A stretch of 64,000 bases of DNA from Spirochaetales bacterium (GCA_016839055.1 JAEKNX010000003.1:248001-312000); one strand, 5' to 3'. Shown: positions 53,421 to 63,115, counted from the first letter of the stretch. Notes: generated from the sequence alone by a model not told the origin. Translations and numbers: made by a program.

Positions 53421-55187
53421 ATGAAAAACCGACCCCTTCTGGCCAGAACCTTCTCGATTCTGATAGTTATAGTCCTGATAGCAATAGTTCCACTGACCCT
53501 TTTCAATATCAACAGCTTTAAAAAGTTCTTCTATCTGGAAACCGAATCATATCTTCAGGAAGACTGTTCAATACTGAAGAACCTTTTCCCGTCTGATATA
53601 GAACCGGAAAACCGGCAGGCTCTCAGGGACTTTACATTAAGAGCCGCAGAATCCACTAATCTCAGAATAACAATCATCCGTGAAGACGGGCAGGTTCTTG
53701 CCGACTCTCATAGTGAATCGGATGCTATGAACAACCACGCCGATAGACCCGAAATCATAGAGGCCCTCTCAGGCGGCTTCGGATCGGCGGTAAGAAACAG
53801 CGCGACAATGGCCTATGAGATGATGTACACAGCCGTGCGGCTGAATTTCGCGGACGGCAGCGTGGGAAGCCTCAGAATAGCACGCTCGCTATCAGATGTT
53901 CATGAAAATATCCGCAGCATAAGCCGCAGATCAATTCTAATCTGCATCATAATGCTCGCCATTGTCGGTTGGATAAGTTTAATTCTCGCAGGGAATGTCA
54001 GCCGGATCCTTTTGAAGATATCATCCGCCTCAAGACTTTATGCCTCAGGAAATTTCACGGAGAAGCTGGAGATTTCAAGACCCGCCGAGATTGCGGCGAT
54101 TGCCGATGATCTGAACCTAATGGGAAGACAGCTGAATGAGAGAATAGAAACAATCGAAGAACAGAAAAACGAACTTCAGCTTATGCTGAACAATATGACT
54201 GAAGCTGTCCTGTTTACCGACGAGGAGCTTCGTGTGCTGCGGATAAACGGAGCCGCGGAGAAGCTTTTTAATATCGAAGGAAAAAATCAGCAAGGCAAGA
54301 GTATCCTGGAAATCTTCAGGAACTCACATCTGAACGATTTTGCCGAAAAACTTCTTTCCAAGCGAAAATCAAGAGTAGAAGAAATATCACTGGATCTGCC
54401 AAAACCCGTCATTCTTGAGGTAAGCGGAACAGTCCTATACGATTCCACCGGAGAAAATATAAACTCAGTACTGCTGGTAATGCACGATATAACCAGAACC
54501 AAGCAGCTTGAGCAAATGCGAAAGGATTTCGTCGCCAATGTTTCTCATGAACTCAAGACTCCTGTAACCCTCATAAAAGGATATATTGAAACTCTTCTTG
54601 ACTGCCCGGCCGGAGCGCCGGATAAATCAAGGGAGTTCCTTCAGATAATGGAGAAACATTCCCTCAGAATTGAGGCGATTATTAACGATCTTCTCACTCT
54701 TTCAGGCATAGAGAAGGGCGGCTCTGAAGAACTTACGCTGGAAAAAATTCCGGCAATAGATCTCATCACAAGCGCCGCATCAAGCTGCCGGGGCGGAGCC
54801 GACGAGAAGAAAATAACAATATCCATCGACTGCGATGAAAGCATTATGATGAACATCTATCCGCTGATGGCCGAACAGGCTTTGATAAATCTGATAGACA
54901 ATGCAGTAAAATACAGCGGTACCGGCACTAAAATAATAATTAAGGCAGAATCAGCACCTGACGGAAAAACCTGCCTGAGGGTAAAAGATCAGGGCTGCGG
55001 TATTTCTCCCGAACATCAGGATAGAATATTTGAAAGATTTTACCGGGTCGACAAAGATAGAAGCACGAACTCAGGCGGTACGGGCCTTGGCCTTTCAATA
55101 GTGAGGCATATCGCCTTAAGCCACAACGGGACAATTAACGTAGAAAGCAGGCCAGGTAAGGGCGCGGAATTCATTCTATGCATATAG
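53421..55187 (+). CDS. phoR: Phosphate regulon sensor kinase PhoR-like
   Basis: 588 residues. TM1 (about 10-30), an extracytoplasmic sensor of about 135 residues with the PhoR-like HADRPEIIEALSGGFGSAVR, TM2 (171-191), HAMP, and a PAS domain from about 250 (NMTEAVLFTDEELRVLRING). HisKA follows, with VSHELKTPVTLIKGY (phosphorylated His376), then the ATPase with N-box LINLIDNAVKY, DQGCGI, FERFYRVDKDRS and GGTGLGLSIVRH. The 12-base gap after phoB and the same operon support the PhoBR pairing. A terminator follows at once, inside the convergent sulfotransferase gene. Confidence 0.92.
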   Translation: MKNRPLLARTFSILIVIVLIAIVPLTLFNINSFKKFFYLETESYLQEDCSILKNLFPSDIEPENRQALRDFTLRAAESTNLRITIIREDGQVLADSHSESDAMNNHADRPEIIEALSGGFGSAVRNSATMAYEMMYTAVRLNFADGSVGSLRIARSLSDVHENIRSISRRSILICIIMLAIVGWISLILAGNVSRILLKISSASRLYASGNFTEKLEISRPAEIAAIADDLNLMGRQLNERIETIEEQKNELQLMLNNMTEAVLFTDEELRVLRINGAAEKLFNIEGKNQQGKSILEIFRNSHLNDFAEKLLSKRKSRVEEISLDLPKPVILEVSGTVLYDSTGENINSVLLVMHDITRTKQLEQMRKDFVANVSHELKTPVTLIKGYIETLLDCPAGAPDKSREFLQIMEKHSLRIEAIINDLLTLSGIEKGGSEELTLEKIPAIDLITSAASSCRGGADEKKITISIDCDESIMMNIYPLMAEQALINLIDNAVKYSGTGTKIIIKAESAPDGKTCLRVKDQGCGISPEHQDRIFERFYRVDKDRSTNSGGTGLGLSIVRHIALSHNGTINVESRPGKGAEFILCI

Positions 55188-55200
55188 GCATAGAATGCTG

Positions 55201-56139
55201 TCAGGCTGAGGCTCCAGAGAGCTTCAGCTTTTTTTTCCACAAAGCTTCATTACCATAGCCAAACTCCTTCATAAAGGCGCCGCAGTGCCTGTCCATCATC
55301 TCAACAAGAGGACTCCCCCATTCTTCCCATTTCGGAACCATCCTCTTGCTCGCGGCCGCATGTATTTTAATATCAAGAAGTTCCGGACGATAACTGAAAT
55401 CTCTACTGAAGCCATCCTCAAAGGTAGTAGCATATCTAAGCATATCGAGAAAATACTCATCCCTTATTTCATTATTAAAAAGATCCTCATAGCGGTAAAC
55501 CCTGAAATTCGGCACCCTTTCCATCAGTTCAAAAGCCCTCGAATTAACACTGTTGTAATACCAGCAGTATTTCTCAAATTTTGACATGGCGTTCCATCTT
55601 CCGGCCGAGGCGTCGCCGGGGAAATTATATGCCCGGACACTCAGGTTGAGCGAATTCCAGTCGAAGGGACCATAGAGATGAAAAGCAGTCGCGTTGATAG
55701 CGCTCCTTATCCAGGTTCGGGGATCCCGCATTATCCAGATGATCTTTGAGTTCGGAAAAACCTCGGCAATCAGATCAAGCAGCCCATAGATGATGTGGTT
55801 TGATTCAATATAGAGCCCCTTTCGGAAACTGTTTATATATTCCCTCCGGTTATCAATTATATAACCTTTTGCCTTCTCATCGCCGCAGAGGTTGCGTTGC
55901 CTGGTAGTAGTTAGCTTTCCCAGGCTGTAGCACTGACGATACTGTCCCCAGAGCATTTTGGGGACACCGAACCTGGCCATCTTGCTTATCCAGTCCGCCC
56001 AATTGGACACACGGGTGGTATCTGGTTCATGAACCGAGACGCAGTCGCCTATCATACGCGACATAGTCTCACCAAAAAACTTGGTTCCGGTTCTCCCTGT
56101 CGAGCTTAAAAAAACACAGTGCTTCTGGCTGCAAGTCAT
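55201..56139 (-). CDS. PAPS-dependent sulfotransferase family protein
   Basis: 312 residues. The 5'-phosphosulfate-binding loop is LSSTGRTGTKFF (residues 11-22), and the 3'-phosphate-binding motif lies in WIMRDPRTWIRSAINA. This is the common layout of the P-loop sulfotransferase superfamily. There is no signal peptide or membrane helix, so it should act in the cytosol or at the membrane face. It transfers sulfate from PAPS to an unknown acceptor, such as a glycan, lipid or small molecule. It is the last gene of the cysC-cysD-cysN-cysQ unit, which makes PAPS and clears PAP. Its 3' end also encodes the phoR terminator on the opposite strand. Confidence 0.85.
   Translation of the reverse strand: MTCSQKHCVFLSSTGRTGTKFFGETMSRMIGDCVSVHEPDTTRVSNWADWISKMARFGVPKMLWGQYRQCYSLGKLTTTRQRNLCGDEKAKGYIIDNRREYINSFRKGLYIESNHIIYGLLDLIAEVFPNSKIIWIMRDPRTWIRSAINATAFHLYGPFDWNSLNLSVRAYNFPGDASAGRWNAMSKFEKYCWYYNSVNSRAFELMERVPNFRVYRYEDLFNNEIRDEYFLDMLRYATTFEDGFSRDFSYRPELLDIKIHAAASKRMVPKWEEWGSPLVEMMDRHCGAFMKEFGYGNEALWKKKLKLSGASA
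55205..55236 (+). terminator. Rho-independent terminator of the pst-pho operon, inside the sulfotransferase 3' end
   Basis: On the plus strand GCTGAgGCTC (55205-55214) pairs with GAGCtTCAGC (55219-55228) around CAGA, followed by eight T (55229-55236). It begins 17 bases after the phoR stop and lies within the last codons of the convergent sulfotransferase. Confidence 0.88.
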
Positions 56140-56166
56140 CTTCCGGATTCTCCTACTGTAAACAAA

Positions 56167-56973
56167 TCAGGATACAATAAAGCCGTCATTTCTCATTACA
56201 GGCTTGTTATAAATCAGTCTTCCGCCGTCAGGCCGGGTACATTTTTTACCGGCGCCTTCGACTATCGCATGCGCGGCTGCAGTGTCCCACTCCATGGTGG
56301 GGCCGAAACGGGGACACACATCCACCTTTCCCTCGGCGGCGAGACAGAGCTTGAGACTGCTGCCCGCTGTCAGTACTTCTACCCTGCTGCAGCCTCTTCT
56401 TTTTGCCTCGCTTTCGACCCAGAGGTCAAAGTCCGGAGTTCGATGTGACCTGCTTCCTGCCGCAACGAGAATATCCGGGTTCCGTCCGGTCTTAATCGGA
56501 AGAATTTCGGCATATGAAAGAGCGCAATCCCTTCCGCTGGCCTTATAAGCCCCGAGACCGGCTCCTCCATAATAGATCTTATCCTTAACCGGAAGATAAA
56601 CAATGCCGAGAATCGGTTTGTTTCCGCTGATGATTGCTATATTAACAGTAAATTCACCGTTTCGGCTTATAAATTCTTTTGTACCGTCTAGAGGATCGAT
56701 CAACCAGTAACGCTCCCAGTGCTTCCGCTCTTCAAAGGCAATATCATCTCCTTCTTCCGACAAAACGGGGATGAGCGCGCCGTCGAACTCAAGAACCTCC
56801 AGAGCTTCGGAGATGATGTCATGGGCGGCCCGGTCGGCGTCAGTGACAGGACTGTCGTCCTCTTTCATATCGAAATCAAAATTTCCGGAATAAATTTTCA
56901 TTATTTCATCTCCGGCTCTGACCGATATTTCCGCGAGCTGCTGAAACAGCCTTTTATAATCTTTATCTACCAT
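56167..56973 (-). CDS. cysQ: 3'(2'),5'-bisphosphate nucleotidase CysQ
   Basis: 268 residues. It hydrolyses PAP, the by-product of sulfotransferases, to AMP. Inositol-monophosphatase superfamily motifs: [15 protein letters not shown], the metal-binding Glu of [32 protein letters not shown] (read in parts), and the C-terminal [15 protein letters not shown]. It overlaps the upstream cysN by 7 bases and precedes the sulfotransferase by 27, so it is translated in the same unit. Confidence 0.92.
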   Translation of the reverse strand: MVDKDYKRLFQQLAEISVRAGDEIMKIYSGNFDFDMKEDDSPVTDADRAAHDIISEALEVLEFDGALIPVLSEEGDDIAFEERKHWERYWLIDPLDGTKEFISRNGEFTVNIAIISGNKPILGIVYLPVKDKIYYGGAGLGAYKASGRDCALSYAEILPIKTGRNPDILVAAGSRSHRTPDFDLWVESEAKRRGCSRVEVLTAGSSLKLCLAAEGKVDVCPRFGPTMEWDTAAAHAIVEGAGKKCTRPDGGRLIYNKPVMRNDGFIVS

Positions 56974-58748
56974 GGTTTAAACAGGTACCCCTTTTCAAGA
57001 AGATAACTCTTGATTTTCATCGCTGCAGTTTCGGGATTTTCTCCCTCAAGCTGCATGTTCCACTGTATGTCGGTATTCGCCGGACCTATCTGAACAATCT
57101 CTACATTTCCGCTGCCGACAACTGTCTGCAGTTCTTCGAGATCTTCCTGAGTAAGATCTATCGCGGTCAGGATAAGAATAAGTCCGGCACTAAGCATAAG
57201 ATGCGATATTTCCCCAATCATCCGCGCGGGCCTCAGCCCAAAACGGTCCTGCTCCTTCTTGAATTCCGAAGCAATACCATAGAGAATACTCCCAATTCCA
57301 ACAAAATTCACAATATGTCCGTCCTCGAACAGCAGATTCTCCAGACCACGCGCAATTGCCTTCTTGCCGCTGTCCTTGCTCCCGGTAACCACAATCAGGG
57401 CCGGCCGCTGATTGTATTTTTCAGCACGCCGTTCGATGCTTATCTCACTTCTCGCCCAATTGAAATTCCGCTCCCATACGTGTTCACGGGTAGCTTCATG
57501 AGAATCATCGAGTGATTCCTTGATAATGCCTCCGCCGGAAATTTCATAATCATCAACGATGACAAATCGGCTCGTAGACGGATTATCTTCAACAATATCA
57601 AAGGCGGCCGCCTTTTCCAGTTTCAGCACACATTCGGCAACCTCATGACGTTTCACTTCAGACGCCACCTCAGAATCCAGGGTTGATGCATCAATGAGCC
57701 GGATTATCTCTTCGAGTCTTACATTGATCCTGCCGGTTCCGAGTTTAAACAGATAACTGCGGTCTTTTACCATCGGAGATCTTCCAAGCCAGAACAGGGC
57801 AACCCTGATCCTTGACGAGACAAAAGGCTCAGGTTGGCCTTCGGCAGTTGCAAGTTCTCCCCGTCTGATATAAATCTGCTCCTCAAGGGTAAAGCCTGCG
57901 GCCTGCCCGGCACTCAGCCGTTCAGGTACGCCGCCGTTGAAAGCCTCGATAGTGTTAATCCTGCTCCGTTTGCCGGAAGGATAAAAAACCAGCTTCTGAC
58001 TCGCTTCAATTGTTCCGCTTTCAATTGTTCCGGCGACAATTCTTCTGTCGTCTCCGTCACCGGTGAATTTATAGACATCCTGAACCGGTATTCGCAGTGG
58101 AAGGTTCTCTAGAGACTCTTCCTTCCTGAATGAATCAAGGCCTTCGAGAACAGTCATGCCCCGATACCAGCTTATCTCGGAATAATTTTCTATAATGTTT
58201 GCACCCTTTGCCGCACTAATCGGGATGAACCCCGAAGGCTCAAGCTCGATTGATTTCAGAAAATCACTGTACTCGCCCACTATTCTGCGGTACACAGCCT
58301 CATTCCAACCGACAAGATCCATCTTGTTCACGAGTACTATCATCTGTTTTATACCCAGCATCGAAAGCAAGAATCCGTGCCGCCTCGAGTTCTCCCTTAC
58401 TCCCTCTTTGGCGTCAATCACGAGAAAGGCCGCCTCGGCACGAGATGCTCCCGTTACCATATTCTTGAGAAATTCAATATGCCCCGGAGCATCAATGATT
58501 ATATAATTCCGTTTACCGGTATTAAAGAAGACCCTTGCCGAATCTATGGTAATGCCCTGAGCCTGCTCGTCTTTTAGAGCGTCAATCAGAAAAGCATATT
58601 CAAAGGGCCTGGAATTACTAAGACAGTTCTTCCTGACCTGCTCGAGTTTACCCATCGGAAGGGAGCCTGTATCGGCAAGCAGTCGTCCGATCACCGTACT
58701 CTTACCATGATCAACATGTCCCGTAAAGACAATATTCATCTGTTCCAT
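56967..58748 (-). CDS. cysN: Sulfate adenylyltransferase subunit 1 (CysN) with degenerate APS-kinase-like tail
   Basis: 593 residues. GTPase domain: [15 protein letters not shown] (G1), DAPGHIEF (G3), VNKMDL (G4). Beta-barrel domains follow to about 430. Together with CysD it makes APS from ATP and sulfate. The last 146 residues (from about 448) look like an APS kinase fused as in CysNC/NodQ. However, its P-loop reads GSKDSGKK (456-463), with Lys in place of the needed Ser/Thr, and the region matching DGDNIRxGL has become [10 protein letters not shown]. It is therefore probably inactive as a kinase. A separate, intact cysC is in the same operon. It precedes cysD's stop by 1 base and overlaps cysQ by 7. 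Confidence 0.9.
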   Translation of the reverse strand: MEQMNIVFTGHVDHGKSTVIGRLLADTGSLPMGKLEQVRKNCLSNSRPFEYAFLIDALKDEQAQGITIDSARVFFNTGKRNYIIIDAPGHIEFLKNMVTGASRAEAAFLVIDAKEGVRENSRRHGFLLSMLGIKQMIVLVNKMDLVGWNEAVYRRIVGEYSDFLKSIELEPSGFIPISAAKGANIIENYSEISWYRGMTVLEGLDSFRKEESLENLPLRIPVQDVYKFTGDGDDRRIVAGTIESGTIEASQKLVFYPSGKRSRINTIEAFNGGVPERLSAGQAAGFTLEEQIYIRRGELATAEGQPEPFVSSRIRVALFWLGRSPMVKDRSYLFKLGTGRINVRLEEIIRLIDASTLDSEVASEVKRHEVAECVLKLEKAAAFDIVEDNPSTSRFVIVDDYEISGGGIIKESLDDSHEATREHVWERNFNWARSEISIERRAEKYNQRPALIVVTGSKDSGKKAIARGLENLLFEDGHIVNFVGIGSILYGIASEFKKEQDRFGLRPARMIGEISHLMLSAGLILILTAIDLTQEDLEELQTVVGSGNVEIVQIGPANTDIQWNMQLEGENPETAAMKIKSYLLEKGYLFKPW

Positions 58749-58749
58749 C

Positions 58750-59631
58750 TCACATATACCCTCCCCGTCTCAGGGTTTCCAAACTGCCTCCGTCATCCTT
58801 GTCCTGGGCCCGTCCGGAACGTTCGGCCACATTTTCAAGCGCTCCGGATCTCAGCTCACGAATAATTTCATCCACTGTTTTCGATTCGGATTTTATTGGG
58901 AAAGTGCAGGGATAGCAGCCGAGCGAACGGTAGCGCCGGCCGTTCCCCTGGTTATAATAGAGAGAGACGGTCGGTATATTTTCCTTTTTTATGTATTCCC
59001 AGATATTCAATTCAGTCCAGTCAAGAAGAGGATGGATTCTAAGGTGTGTTCCAGGAGCAAAATCGGTCTTGAACTGGTTCCAGAACTCCGGGGGCTGAGC
59101 CCCGACATCCCAGGTGTTTTCAGTGTCTCTCGGAGAAAAACACCTCTCCTTCGACCTGCTGCCCTCCTCATCCGAGCGGGCACCGACAATTACACCGGTA
59201 TAAGCTTCCTTGTCCTGATCCTCATCCCATTGTCCGGTGGAATGATTCAGCCTATACCGAGAACCCTTGCCGCTGAGGGTGTCTCTGAGAGCATCGGTTT
59301 TAAGTCTCCGGCAGCAATTTATCCGGTCAAGCTGCCCATCGGGGAAGGTCTGGTTCGACTTAAGAGCCGCTTCATTCTGACCATAAATCATGGTGAGCTT
59401 CCATTCCATTGCCAGAGCATCGCGGTATTTAATCATTTCTGGAATCTTGTAGGAGGTATCTATATGCACCAGCGGAAACGGAACATGACCGAAAAACGCT
59501 TTACGCGCGAGCCACAATAGCACAGTGCTGTCTTTCCCGATTGACCACAACATGCAGAGGTTTTTGAAATTTGCATATGCCTCCCGCAGAATGAAAACAC
59601 TTTTACTCTCGAGTTGTACCAAATGGTTCAT
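58750..59631 (-). CDS. cysD: Sulfate adenylyltransferase subunit 2
   Basis: 293 residues from the ATG at 59631, which has AAGGAA upstream and gives the usual CysD start ([18 protein letters not shown]); a longer frame to 59661 is less likely. The PP-loop [17 protein letters not shown] is at residues 30-46. [17 protein letters not shown] and the C-terminal [13 protein letters not shown] and LRRGGYM are standard. It forms APS with CysN. The start lies inside cysC's last codons, a 29-base overlap. Confidence 0.94.
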   Translation of the reverse strand: MNHLVQLESKSVFILREAYANFKNLCMLWSIGKDSTVLLWLARKAFFGHVPFPLVHIDTSYKIPEMIKYRDALAMEWKLTMIYGQNEAALKSNQTFPDGQLDRINCCRRLKTDALRDTLSGKGSRYRLNHSTGQWDEDQDKEAYTGVIVGARSDEEGSRSKERCFSPRDTENTWDVGAQPPEFWNQFKTDFAPGTHLRIHPLLDWTELNIWEYIKKENIPTVSLYYNQGNGRRYRSLGCYPCTFPIKSESKTVDEIIRELRSGALENVAERSGRAQDKDDGGSLETLRRGGYM

Positions 59632-60226
59632 TGATAATTTCCTTATTTGAAAGAAATACAATAATCTTGTCTACACATTCATCGATGCTGAATTTTTCCG
59701 AATCAAGGATGATTTCCGGCCTTAAGGGAGGCTGATAGGGCGAGCTAATTCCGGTAAAGTCTGCAATATCTCCCCCTCTTGCACGGCGGTACAGCCTCTT
59801 CACGTCCCGCTTCTCGCAGCAGGCAAGAGAACATTTAACCCATATTTCTATGAAATTATCCGGCCCCATGAGCTTCCTGATGTGATCCCGGTCTTTCCGA
59901 AACGGACTTATTAACGCGGCCATTGTAATTACTCCGGCGTCAGCAAACAGATGACCCACTTCTCCTGTTCTGCGGATATTCTCGTGCCTGTCATCGAGAC
60001 TGAATCCCAGATCACTACTTAGACCACCGCGTATGTTGTCGCCGTCGAGGATATAGGTTCTGATACTATTATTAAAAAGCCTTGAATCGAGAGCCCTGGC
60101 AATTGTTGATTTACCTGAACCGGACAGGCCTGTAAACCAGAGTAGAGCAGCCTTGTGACCGTTCAGCTCTGCCCTCATTGTTTTAGTGATATTAAAACTC
60201 TCCGGAAACAGATTATTATCAGCCAT
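59603..60226 (-). CDS. cysC: Adenylylsulfate (APS) kinase
   Basis: 207 residues. It phosphorylates APS to PAPS. Intact P-loop [34 protein letters not shown], the conserved [22 protein letters not shown] and [11 protein letters not shown]. All the active-site motifs missing from the kinase-like tail of cysN are present here, so this is the working enzyme. It is the first gene of the sulfation operon and overlaps cysD by 29 bases. Confidence 0.94.
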   Translation of the reverse strand: MADNNLFPESFNITKTMRAELNGHKAALLWFTGLSGSGKSTIARALDSRLFNNSIRTYILDGDNIRGGLSSDLGFSLDDRHENIRRTGEVGHLFADAGVITMAALISPFRKDRDHIRKLMGPDNFIEIWVKCSLACCEKRDVKRLYRRARGGDIADFTGISSPYQPPLRPEIILDSEKFSIDECVDKIIVFLSNKEIINEPFGTTRE

Positions 60227-60237
60227 AATGAGCCTTT

Positions 60238-60266
60238 AATATACAATGATAATAAGCTGAAATCAA
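60238..60266 (-). promoter_or_regulatory. Candidate promoter of the sulfation operon
   Basis: On the minus strand TTGATT (60261-60266), a 17-base spacer and TATATT (60238-60243). The match is good, but the -10 box ends only 11 bases before the cysC ATG, so transcription would start inside or after the Shine-Dalgarno-like AAAGG. Either the mRNA is nearly leaderless or the match is chance in AT-rich DNA. Confidence 0.35.
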
Positions 60267-60302
60267 AAATTAAAAAGTTTTTTGATCATTTTTTTTTCAT
60301 AT

Positions 60303-60339
60303 AGCTTCTTTCAAAACTCGATTTGTTTTGAAAGAAGCT
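60303..60339. repeat. Perfect 15-bp inverted repeat (hairpin)
   Basis: AGCTTCTTTCAAAAC (60303-60317) and GTTTTGAAAGAAGCT (60325-60339) flank a 7-base loop, 13 bases after the stop of the small protein gene at 60353. In the minus direction it is followed by A-rich and not T-rich sequence, so it is not a classical terminator for that gene. Confidence 0.75.
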
Positions 60340-60352
60340 TTTACGGAAATTC

Positions 60353-60709
60353 TTAATCATCAAGACTCATATACCTGGTTATCTTCTCCAGTTTGCGGTT
60401 TACCAGCAAAAAGACTATATTCGGAAGTCCGGCAGCCTTGATTTCCTTGGCAAAATATACTGCCAGAAGGGTTTTAAGCTCCTCGATGGTCCTCTTTTCT
60501 GTTCCGGCAGCCGCAACCACTTTTCTTAACTTTTCAATACCGAGTACTTCTTTTTTCAGTAAGCCAATGTTTTCTTTAAAAACATACTCAGTGATTTCCT
60601 GCTTTTCAAGACGTTTCAGCAGAACCTCTTCACCGAATTCCAGGTCGATAATCAAGTCTTCTAATTCTATCATCAATATTTCAAGATATTTTCGAGCCTT
60701 ATTGTCCAT
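60353..60709 (-). CDS. Small helical protein of unknown function
   Basis: 118 residues, all-helical by composition. The N-terminal half is strongly acidic/Leu-rich and coiled-coil-like (LEILMIELEDLIIDLEFGEE, then EKQEITEYVFKENIGLLKKE). The C-terminal half is basic (VVAAAGTEKRTIEELK, VNRKLEKITRYMS). GGAGA-like sequence precedes the ATG. No signal peptide, Cys or recognised domain. It is close to the divergent secreted HExxH gene and 127 bases from cysC in the same direction. Function unknown. Confidence 0.7.
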   Translation of the reverse strand: MDNKARKYLEILMIELEDLIIDLEFGEEVLLKRLEKQEITEYVFKENIGLLKKEVLGIEKLRKVVAAAGTEKRTIEELKTLLAVYFAKEIKAAGLPNIVFLLVNRKLEKITRYMSLDD

Positions 60710-60774
60710 TACTATTCTCCTGTTTGAATTATATAAACCCTTTTAATAGAATGCAAGAAATGTTAGTCTCAGAT

Positions 60775-62049
60775 ATGCAAAGAGTGTTTTTTCTGACTGC
60801 TTTTATGATTATTTTATCAATACCAGGCCTTTCAGCAGTCGATTCCGCATCCCGGAGCCTTATAGAAACGGGACGGATAATCATACTGAGACATGAAAAT
60901 GAGGCGGTTCTGCTTATTGAGCAGTCTCAGCCTGCCGGCAGGCAGTCGGGAATTGAAATAAGTCTGTCAGGCATGGGAACATTACGCCTTCAAGCCGGCC
61001 TGCGGACTGAGACAATCAAATTCTCGATCGGCGAAATCCGGGAGAATATCAACATCTACGCCGGCACTGCCGGATTCTTTCCCGAAAAAATAACCATCAC
61101 CGGCACTGGTAATGGTTTTGACCTTTTGTCGGCGCATACCTACCAGGCCGGAGACGCGCTTACTCCGCTGCCTGCGGATATCGGACATATAATCTTCTCG
61201 GACTTCAGCTCAGACGGAAATACCGAATGGGAACTTTACAGCTGGAACCTTTTCCCGGAAGTCCTGATTTTTGATACCGTCGATTATGAAGTTCAGTCGC
61301 GCCTATTTAAAAGACTGGCATTCTTCGTGGAAAAACCCGGATTCGTCGGCACTCTTGTTCCGAATAAAGATCTGAACGGCAGACACGGCTGGAACGCGCA
61401 TGACTACAAGGCCGACGACCTGGCCGCCTTCTTTACAAAGGCTGAAGCTGAGAATTTCACCCTCAACCCGGAAGAACTGGTCTTAAAACAGATCCTCATA
61501 AACTGCGGCATAATCATCGGAAACAGCGGTACGGAAATGAAGACCTTTTCCGCCGGAGAAGGCGCTGTCCTGTCCGTCTCAAGAGAAACCCTTCCCGACT
61601 GGAGATACAGATTCCTTACCCATGAATGTCTTCACGGCATATTCTTCACGAAATCTGACTACCGGGAAGAAATTGAAAAGGTGTTTACCTCGCTCGATTC
61701 CGAAGAAGTTGAGTTCTGGAAGCATCTCCTCGATTATCGCCGATATGATGTTAATAATTCATATCTTGTGGTTAATGAGTTCATGGCTTACAGCTTGCAG
61801 CAGCCGAAAGATGAAACCGACGATTACTTCAAGGGTTTTCTCTATAAGAAAATGATCGCCGCCCGGCCTTATGAAAAAGGATTTGTAGAAAAATTCGAGA
61901 AGACCCATTCAGATTCTTTCCGGCGGGCCGTTTCCAGTCTTGGACTTGTTCTGTTAAGCTATACAGGCCGGGAACCAGGACATCTGGCAAACCTGTATCC
62001 GCAAGATCTATCTCCGTCATTTTTCAACCTTTTCCCAGCCTCAGAATAA
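60775..62049 (+). CDS. Secreted protein with HExxH metallopeptidase-like motif
   Basis: 424 residues from the ATG at 60775, chosen to give a normal signal peptide (QRVFFLTAFMIILSIPGLSA). In-frame starts at 60760, 60751 (ATG) and 60724 (TTG) are possible and none has a good Shine-Dalgarno. The N-terminal 130 or so residues are beta-rich. The C-terminal half contains THECLHGIFF, an HExxH zinc motif, and about 55 residues later VVNEFMAYSLQQ, where Glu could be the third ligand as in gluzincins. No named family is recognised. It follows a bidirectional gap from the helical protein gene. Confidence 0.72.
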   Translation: MQRVFFLTAFMIILSIPGLSAVDSASRSLIETGRIIILRHENEAVLLIEQSQPAGRQSGIEISLSGMGTLRLQAGLRTETIKFSIGEIRENINIYAGTAGFFPEKITITGTGNGFDLLSAHTYQAGDALTPLPADIGHIIFSDFSSDGNTEWELYSWNLFPEVLIFDTVDYEVQSRLFKRLAFFVEKPGFVGTLVPNKDLNGRHGWNAHDYKADDLAAFFTKAEAENFTLNPEELVLKQILINCGIIIGNSGTEMKTFSAGEGAVLSVSRETLPDWRYRFLTHECLHGIFFTKSDYREEIEKVFTSLDSEEVEFWKHLLDYRRYDVNNSYLVVNEFMAYSLQQPKDETDDYFKGFLYKKMIAARPYEKGFVEKFEKTHSDSFRRAVSSLGLVLLSYTGREPGHLANLYPQDLSPSFFNLFPASE

Positions 62050-62151
62050 TCCCCATGGCTGTCAGATAAGATTTTTGCAGCTTCAATTTGCTATTGATCA
62101 TTCAGGTAAATATAATTATGGTTATGACAACATCCTCAGGAGCGCATTAAG

Positions 62152-63096
62152 ATGTCGATCAACAGGAAATGGATTTCTGCAAGGAAATCTCATCTCCATT
62201 TTTACAATGAAATACCTCTATATTACCGGACCCCGTCAGGAAATATAGCACTCTATAAACCGGCCGGAATGTCGTTCTCCAGTGAAAGCCTAGAGCGGAA
62301 ATATTCAATAGATGAATACTTCATTCATCCTGACAACCGCCTCGAAAGCATAGATGCCGCTCAGAATGGTTTCAATTCCGAACTGAGGCAGAAAATCTCG
62401 GAAGAAAATATTGCCGATGTAAAAACCTCTCTGGTCGATCTTATTGAAGAAACCCTTTCGGCGCCTCGCGGAGGCGGACTCAGCAGGTCACCGCAGACTG
62501 TAAATCAGATGATAGACGGATTTGCACTGAAACCAACGATAATGAAAAATTTCGCGAAAATTTCCTTCAATGATTACACTACCGCTCTTCATTCCGTAAA
62601 TGTGATGGCTCTGACGATAGGCTACTGTTATTATGCGGCCCTTTCTGAAAACGAGACGAAGCAGCTAGGGCTATCCGCCCTCCTTCATGATGTCGGTAAA
62701 ACTGAAATTCCACCCTACATTCTTAAGGCATCAAGAAAGCTCTCTGATGAAGAATTTGAGAAGGTTAAAGAGCATACGACCCTGGGCTTCGAGATGCTCA
62801 ATCTTTACCAGGAAGAAGAAATCAAGAATGCGGCCATGGCAAGTATTGAACACCATGAAAAACTTGACGGATCAGGTTATCCTACAGGCAAGACGGACAT
62901 TTCATACTCGGGAAGAGTCCTTGCCATCATCGACTGCTATGAGGCAATAACGAATGATGACAGACCCTACCGAACGGCTCTCAGCCCGATAAACGCGCTT
63001 GAACTGCTTAAAAAAGATGTTGATCAGGGCAAACTCGACAAAGAAATATTCCGTAATTTTGCCTACAGCTTGACCAATTTCAGGAAAGGTCTATAG
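62152..63096 (+). CDS. HD-GYP domain protein (putative cyclic-di-GMP phosphodiesterase)
   Basis: 314 residues. The N-terminal 140 residues are not recognised. The HD-GYP domain (about 150-310) has LLHDVGKTEIP (HD pair), the KEHTTLGFEML His, and EHHEKLDGSGYPTGK, the full HHExxDGxGYP motif, then IIDCYEAITNDDRPYR. Enzymes of this type linearise cyclic di-GMP. There is no membrane segment, so it is cytosolic. AGGAG lies 9 bases before the ATG. Confidence 0.9.
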   Translation: MSINRKWISARKSHLHFYNEIPLYYRTPSGNIALYKPAGMSFSSESLERKYSIDEYFIHPDNRLESIDAAQNGFNSELRQKISEENIADVKTSLVDLIEETLSAPRGGGLSRSPQTVNQMIDGFALKPTIMKNFAKISFNDYTTALHSVNVMALTIGYCYYAALSENETKQLGLSALLHDVGKTEIPPYILKASRKLSDEEFEKVKEHTTLGFEMLNLYQEEEIKNAAMASIEHHEKLDGSGYPTGKTDISYSGRVLAIIDCYEAITNDDRPYRTALSPINALELLKKDVDQGKLDKEIFRNFAYSLTNFRKGL

Positions 63097-63115
63097 TCCG
63101 TAGCCCCGCCATTAT

